DNA from: Petrimonas sulfuriphila | GTDB taxonomy: Bacteria; Bacteroidota; Bacteroidia; Bacteroidales; Dysgonomonadaceae | Assembly: GCF_051201015.1 (NCBI RefSeq) | Contig: NZ_JBPEHI010000003.1 | DNA length: 64,000 nucleotides | Reading direction: 5' to 3' (one strand) | Part shown: piece after piece, positions 9,481 to 17,067 of the stretch | Numbering within the stretch: position 1 is the stretch's first letter | How the letters are laid out: every line of letters starts with the position of its first letter | The notes under the pieces: model-generated | What the model was told of the DNA's origin: nothing | Database searches by the model: none | Seen by the model: the letters and a program-made list of their open reading frames with translations, nothing else | Made by a program: the position numbers and the translations under genes

Positions 9481-10014
9481 TTAAGAAAAGAGAAAAAGGA
9501 AAACGAGTGCACCGTACTTTTCACGTAGGTTTTGCATGGCTTTTGAGAGAAGTTTCCGGCATCCGTGGATACTGATGTTCAGCAATTCGGAGATTTGTGC
9601 ATAATCGTATTCCTGAACATAACGTAGGTAAACCACTTCACGTTGACGTTCGGTAAGGCTGTCAAGCATTTCCGAGAGCTGGTCTTTTATCTGTTGCTGC
9701 TCTTCTTTGTCGATAAGCCGGTCCTCGATGGTAACCTGGATATTGAAAGGCGCATCCTGCGCGTCAATGGTTGATAATCCAATATATTTTTTTTGCGCTT
9801 TATAAATATCGTATATTCTGTTTTTCAGTGATTTGAAAAGATAAAATTTCAGGTTTGAAACATCTTGAAGCTGCTTTTCATCGGCCGCAAATTTACAAAA
9901 TACATCGTGAATAGCATCCATAATGATCCCTTTCTCAAAACCAAGATAGAGGGCATACGTGTACAAATCGTCCACGTAACGGTTATAGAGGGATGCGATG
10001 TTTTCTTTTCTCAT
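9481..10014 (-). CDS. ECF RNA polymerase sigma factor (Bacteroidota FecI-like)
   Basis: 177 residues. Region 2 covers about residues 10-75 (YNRYVDDLYTYALYLGF, with VFCKFAADEKQL and LFKSLKNRIYDIYKAQKK), and region 4 covers about 115-165 (LDSLTERQREVVYLRYVQ, then the helix-turn-helix YAQISELLNISIHGCRKLLSKA). The hydrophobic C-terminal tail (ALVFLFLFS) is usual in Bacteroidales FecI-like sigmas. It is the first gene of the minus-strand glycan locus; with FecR and the STN-SusC it forms a cell-surface signalling chain that presumably drives susCD and the glycosidases. Its target promoter is not identifiable from one site. Confidence 0.93.
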   Translation of the reverse strand: MRKENIASLYNRYVDDLYTYALYLGFEKGIIMDAIHDVFCKFAADEKQLQDVSNLKFYLFKSLKNRIYDIYKAQKKYIGLSTIDAQDAPFNIQVTIEDRLIDKEEQQQIKDQLSEMLDSLTERQREVVYLRYVQEYDYAQISELLNISIHGCRKLLSKAMQNLREKYGALVFLFLFS

Positions 10015-10268
10015 TTATTTTGCAAATTTTTACAAAATGAAATACAAAATAAACAAAAAAAGTGGGGGAAATGAAATTAAAACCTTGAAAAGTGAAATAA
10101 ACATGAAACATGAGGAGATACTGCTTTACGGAAACGATAGCAGGGGTATGGAGTAAAAGCTCAACAGGAATATGGATGTAATGAAATCCTTGTGGTTTAC
10201 GTCTAATAATAAATTATTGCGTACTTTTACATCATATTTGAAGAATAAACCAACAATAAATCTACTTT

Positions 10269-11789
10269 ATGGACAGACGAAATTTTATCAGGACTGGCGG
10301 TCTGGCTCTTGCCGGGGCTGTGGCTGCACCCACGTTCGCATCCGATTTGACTGGAAATAAGGAAGCTGCGCCGGTTTCATCAGCGATGCAACATTTTGGT
10401 ATAACCCATGCCGATGTTCGTAAAACGTTGACGGTAGCACTGGAGAAAGGCGGCGACTATGCCGATTTGTTTTTTGAGCATACGTTTACTAATAGCGTAG
10501 CACTTCAAGACGGTGCGGTAAACCGGAGTAACTCTAACATCGATTTTGGAATGGGTGTGCGTGTCCTTTCCGGAGATCAAACCGGATATGCCTACATCGA
10601 GAACGTTACTCTCGAGGAAATGCTGAAAGCTGCCCGGACAGCTGCGCGAATTGCCAGCAGCAGTGTGAAGACGAAACCGGTTTCGTTGACTGAGAGGCCG
10701 TTGAAAGCAAATTGCTACGCAATCTCCACCCCGTGGGAAGGTGTAGCACTGAAAGAGAAAACACCCTACCTGCAAAAACTGAACGATAAGATTTTTGCGC
10801 TCGATAAACGGGTGCAAAAAGTATCGGCGTCGCTCAACGACAGCACTTCGCACATACTGTTTTGTAACTCAGAGGGAGTGAGTTATTACGATTACCGTCC
10901 GATGGTAACATTGAGCGCGGTTTGTATTATGGAAGAAAACGGGAGGTTTGAGAACAGTCATTCGGCGAGAGCTTACCGGAAAGGGTTCGAATTCCTGTCG
11001 GATGACATTATCGATGTAATCGCCCGAGAAGCCGTGGAAAACACTTCCATCTTGTTCAAAGCCATCAAACCCAAAGGGGGAGAGATGCCGGTGGTTATGG
11101 GGTCCGGCGGATCGGGGATTTTGTTGCACGAAGCTATCGGGCACGCGTTTGAAGCTGATTTTAACCGGAAGAATATTTCCATTTTCTCCGAACAACTCAA
11201 CAAGAAGATATGCAACGAACATATCAGTGTGGTGGATGACGGAACCATCCCGTTTAACCGCGGGTCGATAAATATTGACGATGAGGGTACATACGGACAG
11301 AAAACCTACATTGTGAAGGACGGTATCCTTACCAGCTACCTGCACGACCGCATCAGCGCCAGGCATTATGGGATCGCTTCCACCGGAAACGGCCGTCGTG
11401 AATCGTTCCGGAACATGCCTATACCACGCATGCGCGCAACGTACATGGAGGCAGGAAATGTGAAGGAGTCCGACATTATCGCTTCGGTAAAGAACGGTAT
11501 CTTTGTTGATAAATTCACCAACGGCCAAGTGCAGATCGGCGCGGGTGACTTCACGTTCTTCGTAAAATCGGGGTACCTTATCGAAAACGGAAAATTAACC
11601 CAACCCATCAAGGACATTAACATCATCGGTAACGGGCCGAAAGCATTGGCTGATATTACTATGGTAGCCGATAACGACAAAATAGATAACGGCACGTGGA
11701 CTTGTGGAAAAGACGGACAGTCGTGTCCGGTTACCTGTGGCATGCCGTCGGCATTGGTAAGTAAATTAACGGTAGGAGGAGAGTCATGA
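10269..11789 (+). CDS. tldD: TldD metalloprotease subunit with Tat-like signal
   Basis: 506 residues. TldD/TldE form a heterodimeric zinc protease that degrades unfolded peptides and matures some peptide antibiotics. The zinc motif HEAIGH (HExxxH, in LLHEAIGHAFEADF, around residue 287) is intact, as is the C-terminal GKDGQSCPVTCGMPS block seen in TldD. The N-terminus MDRRNFIRTGGLALAGAV resembles a twin-arginine export signal (RRxFIR followed by a hydrophobic stretch ending AxA near ASD), whereas the E. coli protein is cytoplasmic. It overlaps the next gene by 4 bp (ATGA). The nearest divergent gene is the ECF sigma factor, 254 bp away; that gap shows only A-rich sequence and a weak TACTTTTA element at about 10220. 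Confidence 0.9.
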   Translation: MDRRNFIRTGGLALAGAVAAPTFASDLTGNKEAAPVSSAMQHFGITHADVRKTLTVALEKGGDYADLFFEHTFTNSVALQDGAVNRSNSNIDFGMGVRVLSGDQTGYAYIENVTLEEMLKAARTAARIASSSVKTKPVSLTERPLKANCYAISTPWEGVALKEKTPYLQKLNDKIFALDKRVQKVSASLNDSTSHILFCNSEGVSYYDYRPMVTLSAVCIMEENGRFENSHSARAYRKGFEFLSDDIIDVIAREAVENTSILFKAIKPKGGEMPVVMGSGGSGILLHEAIGHAFEADFNRKNISIFSEQLNKKICNEHISVVDDGTIPFNRGSINIDDEGTYGQKTYIVKDGILTSYLHDRISARHYGIASTGNGRRESFRNMPIPRMRATYMEAGNVKESDIIASVKNGIFVDKFTNGQVQIGAGDFTFFVKSGYLIENGKLTQPIKDINIIGNGPKALADITMVADNDKIDNGTWTCGKDGQSCPVTCGMPSALVSKLTVGGES

Positions 11790-13105
11790 TATCAAACGAA
11801 AATAAAAAATTGGCACAATGGGCCATGGACTATGCCCTGAAGAACGGTTGCCAGGCAGCAAAAGTATCACTATACTCGGGGTCAAACACATCTTTTGAAC
11901 TTCGTGATGCTCAGATGGATAAACTGCAGCAAGCCTCGGAAAGCAGGATGAGCTTGTTCCTTTATGTAGACGGACGTTACGGAACATATTCCACCAACCG
12001 GCTGGATAAGAAAGAACTGGAATCGTTTATCAGAAACGGGGTAGAATCCACGCGGTACCTGGCTGAAGACGAGGCGCGCGTACTTCCCGATGCCTCCCGT
12101 TATTACAAAGGAGGAAAGCCCGACCTGCAGCTGCTTGATCCGCAGTTCAGCGCTGTAAATCCGGACAATAAGGTTGCCTTGGCACAGGCAATTGCCGAAG
12201 AAGCCTTGGGTAAGGATCCTCGAATAATTTCGGTGGAATCGTCGTATGGTGACGGAGACGGCTTTAGTTATCAGATAACCAGCAATGGATTCGAAGGTGA
12301 AACCCAACAATCGTGGTACTCACTCTCGGCAAGTGTAGCCGTGAAAGGTGAGGGCGAAGCCCGTCCGTCGTCTTATTGGTACGAATCATCACTCTATCTC
12401 GATAAACTGGTAAAGGAAGGAGTAGGCCAAAAAGCATTGGAGCGCACCCTGCAGAAAATCGGGCAGAAGAAAACGAAGTCGGGCAGATACACTATGGTGG
12501 TCGATCCGATGAATTCAGGGCAGTTGCTTCGTCCGATGCTGAGTGCTATTTTTGGTTCCGCCTTGCAGCAGAAAAACTCATTCCTGCTGGATAAGCTCGG
12601 GCAGAAAGTGGGCAGTGACAAGTTTACACTCCTGGATGAGCCCCACCTTATCGGTGCGTCCGGAGCCCGGTATTTCGATAGTGAGGGTGTAGCCACAGAA
12701 CGCCGGAGTGTTTTCGATAAAGGAGTACTGAAGACCTATTACATCGACACCTACAACGCCAAAAAAATGGATGTGGATCCAACCGTCGCCAATCCGTCCA
12801 TTCTGGTCATGCAGCTGGGAAATAAAGACCTGAACGGCCTGATTTCCGATGTGGCCCACGGCATCCTTGTTACCGGATTCAACGGGGGGAACAGCAACAG
12901 TTCAACCGGAGATTTTTCGTACGGGATCGAGGGCTTTCTTATCGAAAAAGGTAAACTTACCTTGCCGCTTTCGGAAATGAACGTTACCGGAAACATGATC
13001 ACGTTGTGGAACTCACTTGCGGAAACCGGAAACGACCCGCGGTTAAATTCGTCGTGGCGTATTCCTTCGCTGGTCTTCGAAGGGGTTGATTTTAGCGGGC
13101 TGTAA
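11786..13105 (+). CDS. pmbA: TldE/PmbA-family partner subunit
   Basis: 439 residues, related to tldD but without the HExxxH zinc motif, as expected of the TldE/PmbA partner. Recognisable are KKLAQWAMDYALKNGCQAAKVS at the start, the central DPMNSGQLLRPMLSAIFG segment in the place of the zinc helix, and the C-terminal GNSNSSTGDFSYGIEGFLIEKG. Translation is coupled to tldD: the ATG lies inside the tldD stop (ATGA), and a strong AGGAGGA purine tract sits at 11774-11780, unusual for Bacteroidota. Unlike TldD here, it has no export signal, so if TldD is exported TldE would have to travel with it as a complex (inference). Confidence 0.88.
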   Translation: MISNENKKLAQWAMDYALKNGCQAAKVSLYSGSNTSFELRDAQMDKLQQASESRMSLFLYVDGRYGTYSTNRLDKKELESFIRNGVESTRYLAEDEARVLPDASRYYKGGKPDLQLLDPQFSAVNPDNKVALAQAIAEEALGKDPRIISVESSYGDGDGFSYQITSNGFEGETQQSWYSLSASVAVKGEGEARPSSYWYESSLYLDKLVKEGVGQKALERTLQKIGQKKTKSGRYTMVVDPMNSGQLLRPMLSAIFGSALQQKNSFLLDKLGQKVGSDKFTLLDEPHLIGASGARYFDSEGVATERRSVFDKGVLKTYYIDTYNAKKMDVDPTVANPSILVMQLGNKDLNGLISDVAHGILVTGFNGGNSNSSTGDFSYGIEGFLIEKGKLTLPLSEMNVTGNMITLWNSLAETGNDPRLNSSWRIPSLVFEGVDFSGL

Positions 13106-13162
13106 GTAGGGCTCTTCGGTCTTTTTAACACCAATAGTGACGACTTATTCAACGGTTTTGTG

Positions 13163-13170
13163 TAATTTTG
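13163..13170 (+). promoter_or_regulatory. Predicted -7 element upstream of the class A PBP gene
   Basis: TAATTTTG matches the Bacteroidota TAnnTTTG box, 47 bp before the ATG at 13217. No clear TTTG box was seen 19 bp upstream. Confidence 0.45.
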
Positions 13171-13216
13171 CGGCAAAATCTGTCAAAATCAAGAACCAAG
13201 CGGTTTCAAATTAACT

Positions 13217-15604
13217 ATGGGGAAAAAATCGGTTTCGAATAAAAAAACAAACAAGACAATGCCGCCTAAAAACGATATTGTCAAATGGCTATGGCGATTG
13301 TTCTTTCTTTTCATTGCTGTAAATGTTGTTGCTTTCCTGCTGATGTCATCCGGATTGATTGGATACCTGCCGCGTATCGATGAACTGGAAAATCCGATCG
13401 ATAAATATGCCTCGCAGGTAATTTCGTCGGACGACCAACTCTTGTTTACTTATTCTCAAAGTGACGAAAACCGGATTTTTGTAAGTTATAATGAATTGTC
13501 GCCATACCTTATTCATGCATTGGTTGCCACTGAAGACAGGCGGTATTATAACCATTCGGGAATTGATTTTATCGGTTTAGGAAGGGCTGTTTTTAAGACA
13601 TTGTTGCTTCAGGATGAAAGCAGCGGCGGAGGAAGTACCATCACCCAACAGCTGGCAAAATTGCTCTATTCTCCAAAAGCCAACAATAAACTTCAGCGTG
13701 TGTTTCAGAAACCCATCGAGTGGGTGATCGCTACGAAACTGGAGCGTTTTTATACCAAAGACGAGATCATCAATCTTTACCTCAATAAATACGATTTCAA
13801 CTACAATGCAGTAGGGATTGAATCAGCGGCACGTACTTATTTCAATAAACGCCCCATCGATCTGAACATACAGGAGTCGGCTATGCTTGTGGGTATGTTG
13901 AAGAATTCATCGCTTTACAACCCGGTCAGGAGAGAAAACGTGACCAAAGAGCGCCGCGATGTGGTGCTTGCCCAAATGAGAAAGGCTGGACACCTGACCC
14001 TGCAGGAAGCCGATTCGATACAGAAACTCCCCATCGAACCGGATTTCAACCGTGCCGACCACGTTGCTATTCCCGCTCCCTACTATCGCCAGCATCTGGC
14101 AAAAATGATGATGGCGGTGAAGCCCGAAAGGAAAAACTATGCATCCTGGCAAGGACAGCAGTTTACAGAAGATTCGCTCGCGTGGGAGACCGATCCGTTA
14201 TTCGGTTGGTGCAACAAAAACAAGAAGCCAGACGGTTCAAATTATAACGTCTATACGGATGGGTTGAAAATCTATTCCACCATCGACTCGCGCATGCAGA
14301 AATACGCCGAACAGGCCGTTCGTGAACATTTACAATACCTGCAGCCCCAGTTTGCGGCCGAGAAGCGGGGTAAAAAATATGCTCCTTACTCCAACAGCGT
14401 GGCAAACGATGTCGAAAAATTTATGCAGACGGCCATGAAGCAGACGGACCGCTACCGGATTTTAAAAAAACAAAACTGGAGTGATGAAAAGATCCTGAGT
14501 AATTTCAAAGATACTCCCGTGGATATGAAAGTCTTTTCCTGGAAGGGAGAGATAGATACCACGATGACGCCGTGGGATTCCATCCGGTACCACAAAGGTT
14601 TTCTCAGGGCTGGATTTGTAGCGATGAACCCGGTTACGGGACATGTGAAAGCGTATGTGGGCGGCCCCGACTTCGCGCATTTCAAGTACGATATGGTAAG
14701 TAGCGGTAAACGGCAAATCGGTTCAACCATAAAGCCGTATCTCTATACGTTGGCTATGGAAGAAGGATTGAGCCCCTGCGACGGGATGGTTCACGGACCA
14801 ATAACCATCATGGCTGAAAACGGACAGCCGTGGAGCCCCCGAAACACACGTGGAGCGCTTGGACATTTTGTTACCATAAAATGGGGCTTGCAAAACTCGG
14901 ATAACTGGGTGACTGCCTATTTGATGAGTCTGTTTTCTCCTTACGCGTTCGCCCGGATGCTGAAATCTTTCGGGTTGAAAACTCCTGCCGATCCGGTCGT
15001 CTCGCTGGCGCTAGGGCCAAATGATGCTTCGGTGTATGAGATGGCCGGTGCGTACACGGCGTTCGTCAACCGCGGGATTCGTGTTGAACCGCTGTTGGTT
15101 ACCCGTATCGAGGATTCTTACGGAAACGTGGTGGCCAACTTTGTTCCCCGGATGCAGGAGATTTTCAGCGAAACGACTTCCTATAAGATGCTCGACATGC
15201 TCAAGGCAGTAGTTGACGGAGGTACGGGAGGCCGGTTGCGCCGTCTGTACAACCTGAAAGGGGAGATGGGAGCCAAAACCGGAACGACCAACAACAATTC
15301 CGATGCGTGGTTTATGTCGTTCACACCCGAGATAGTAGCATCGGCCTGGGTAGGCGGGGAGGAACCTTCCATTCACTTCGACCGTATGGCTTACGGACAG
15401 GGAGCTACTGCTGCACTGCCCATTCACGGATTGTTCTACCAGCGGGTATATGCCAATCCCGAGCTGAAATATTCCGATAACGGGAAATTTGATATTCCCG
15501 CAGATTTCCAGCCTTGCTACGATACACAACGCTATTCATCCGATTTCTACCTGGACGAGGATCCGATAGAACAGAGCGAAGGAATTGACGATTTGTTTAA
15601 TTAG
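13217..15604 (+). CDS. Class A penicillin-binding protein (PBP1A-like)
   Basis: 795 residues, a bifunctional peptidoglycan synthase of the inner membrane. After a lysine-rich start there is one membrane anchor (about 24-50), then a GT51 glycosyltransferase domain with EDRRYYNHSGID (residue about 105) and GGSTITQQLAKLL, and a transpeptidase domain with the active-site SxxK in GSTIKPYL (about residue 500), SDN in LQNSDNWVTAYL and KTGT in GAKTGTTNNNSDAWF. All catalytic motifs are intact. The C-terminal tail is acidic. It converges with the TPR gene, the two stops being 27 bp apart with no obvious shared terminator. A monocistronic unit is likely. Confidence 0.95.
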   Translation: MGKKSVSNKKTNKTMPPKNDIVKWLWRLFFLFIAVNVVAFLLMSSGLIGYLPRIDELENPIDKYASQVISSDDQLLFTYSQSDENRIFVSYNELSPYLIHALVATEDRRYYNHSGIDFIGLGRAVFKTLLLQDESSGGGSTITQQLAKLLYSPKANNKLQRVFQKPIEWVIATKLERFYTKDEIINLYLNKYDFNYNAVGIESAARTYFNKRPIDLNIQESAMLVGMLKNSSLYNPVRRENVTKERRDVVLAQMRKAGHLTLQEADSIQKLPIEPDFNRADHVAIPAPYYRQHLAKMMMAVKPERKNYASWQGQQFTEDSLAWETDPLFGWCNKNKKPDGSNYNVYTDGLKIYSTIDSRMQKYAEQAVREHLQYLQPQFAAEKRGKKYAPYSNSVANDVEKFMQTAMKQTDRYRILKKQNWSDEKILSNFKDTPVDMKVFSWKGEIDTTMTPWDSIRYHKGFLRAGFVAMNPVTGHVKAYVGGPDFAHFKYDMVSSGKRQIGSTIKPYLYTLAMEEGLSPCDGMVHGPITIMAENGQPWSPRNTRGALGHFVTIKWGLQNSDNWVTAYLMSLFSPYAFARMLKSFGLKTPADPVVSLALGPNDASVYEMAGAYTAFVNRGIRVEPLLVTRIEDSYGNVVANFVPRMQEIFSETTSYKMLDMLKAVVDGGTGGRLRRLYNLKGEMGAKTGTTNNNSDAWFMSFTPEIVASAWVGGEEPSIHFDRMAYGQGATAALPIHGLFYQRVYANPELKYSDNGKFDIPADFQPCYDTQRYSSDFYLDEDPIEQSEGIDDLFN

Positions 15605-15630
15605 CGGAGAACAAAGAGTCCGGGTTACAG

Positions 15631-16938
15631 TTATTTATTTCCCGACTGCATAAATAACTGCTCCCGCAATTCCTTTATGCGCTTGAAACTGACTATGTAA
15701 TAAATGTTTTCTGCGTTCATTTTTTCGTCTTTGGCGACGGCGAAGCTGGCGACATCGAAATCTTTGGGGGCAGTTTTCAGGAAACGTTCGTAGGTGGTGA
15801 TGGCGTTTTTGTAATCTTTTGCCGTGTCGTAAGCATGTGCGATGCTGTACAAAAGATTGTGCCGGTCGGGCTGGCGCTTATATGCGGAAAAGTAATATTG
15901 TATTGCCTTGGCGTGATCGTTCGTATTTTGATAGGCCTCCGCTATCGATATGTCGAAATCGGGCAGCATTCCTGACATCTTATCTATCTTGTCCATACCT
16001 TCCTGTAATATCTCCACGGCTCTTTCCCGGTTTTTTGTTCGCCCGAGCGCTGTTCCGTAATAGTAGAACATATTCACATCATTGCGATTAAGTTCATAAG
16101 CTTTGCCGAGCCATTTCACGGCTTCGTAGTACCAACCCTTGGCGTAATTGCTCATCCCCAGGAAATAGGTGGTGGTGTAGGAGCTATCGCCTATTTCCAC
16201 AATTGCTTTCAGGCGATCTATTGCTTTGTCGAATCTTCCGGAGGAATAGTTTGCCATTCCGTTAAGTTGTCCGATGGTTTTTTGGTTCGGATTAATTTCG
16301 TTCAGGTATTTTTCGGTCATAACCGCTACCGTGTCGTATCCGTCTTCTTCCATGGCGTAAAAATATTCGCAAATACGGCTAAGCGAAAGATGATCGGACG
16401 GATTTTTCTCGTATGCTTTCGTGTAAAAATAGTTTGCCCAAATGGGTTCGTGGATGTTTTGAAACGCATCACCCGTCATTCGCAGAAGCAGCGGAATTGA
16501 GTCTGACTGGAAAACCGTTTGTGTGCTCTCGATGGTTTCCTGCCAGTTACCGTTCCGATAATATGCTATCGCTTTTTTAGTCTGAAAAAACAGATTTTCA
16601 GGCGATAGACTGTCTGCTTTTATCCAATATTTTAGTGCCGATTCTGTGTCTCCGGCTTGCGATGCGCATTCTGCGGCAGAGATCAACAGTGCTACATCAT
16701 CGGGGTTATTCAGTAAGAGACGTTCGTAAACGGGCAGGGCATCGGTATGGTTGTAGAGTCTTTCGTGGCTTTCAGCTTTCAATAACAGATTTTCAGCGGT
16801 TTCGGGCTGGGTTTCGAGCCATTCAATGGCTTCCCGGTAACGATATTGTTGCATGAAATCGTGTGCCGTTAGCGTTTGTGCCGATACGGAAACCGACACC
16901 ATCGTCAAAACAACTGAAATTGCAAATTCGGTTTTCAT
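15631..16938 (-). CDS. Secreted TPR-repeat protein
   Basis: 435 residues with a signal peptide (MKTEFAISVVLTMVSVSVSA, cleavage before QTL). The rest is a run of about ten tetratricopeptide-like units, for example ALPVYERLLLNNPDDVALL, ALKYWIKADSLSPENLFF, AVKWLGKAYELNRNDVNMF and AIQYYFSAYKRQPDRHNLL. TPR arrays are protein-binding scaffolds; no enzyme motif is visible. The gene follows the M56/TonB genes on the same strand, but a strong terminator lies between them, so it probably has its own transcription. Role unknown; a periplasmic scaffold is inferred from the signal peptide. Confidence 0.8.
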   Translation of the reverse strand: MKTEFAISVVLTMVSVSVSAQTLTAHDFMQQYRYREAIEWLETQPETAENLLLKAESHERLYNHTDALPVYERLLLNNPDDVALLISAAECASQAGDTESALKYWIKADSLSPENLFFQTKKAIAYYRNGNWQETIESTQTVFQSDSIPLLLRMTGDAFQNIHEPIWANYFYTKAYEKNPSDHLSLSRICEYFYAMEEDGYDTVAVMTEKYLNEINPNQKTIGQLNGMANYSSGRFDKAIDRLKAIVEIGDSSYTTTYFLGMSNYAKGWYYEAVKWLGKAYELNRNDVNMFYYYGTALGRTKNRERAVEILQEGMDKIDKMSGMLPDFDISIAEAYQNTNDHAKAIQYYFSAYKRQPDRHNLLYSIAHAYDTAKDYKNAITTYERFLKTAPKDFDVASFAVAKDEKMNAENIYYIVSFKRIKELREQLFMQSGNK

Positions 16939-16964
16939 AAGCGGTGAGTTAAGTGTTTATGTTT

Positions 16965-17002
16965 AAACCGGAGAAAGCTACTCTGCACACTTTCTCCGGT
17001 TT
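16965..17002 (-). terminator. Terminator downstream of the M56/TonB gene
   Basis: AAACCGGAGAAAG at 16965-16977 pairs perfectly (13 bp) with CTTTCTCCGGTTT at 16990-17002; the loop is 12 nt. On the minus strand the stem ends GGTTT and runs into AAACATAAAC, so the U-tract is short; on the plus strand TTTT follows. It lies 66 bp past the stop of the gene at 17068. Confidence 0.7.
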
Positions 17003-17067
17003 TCGAGAACAGATTAACAAGAGATTGAGATTTGAGCATCTGCCGGCTTCAAATCAGCTGATGCCTT

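Noticed and set aside
10869..11528. Long minus-strand ORF inside tldD (219 codons)
   Set aside because: It is a shadow of the tldD frame; the zinc motif and family match lie on the plus strand.
15011..15529. Minus-strand ORF inside the PBP gene (172 codons)
   Set aside because: Antisense to the transpeptidase domain; no start context and no recognisable product.
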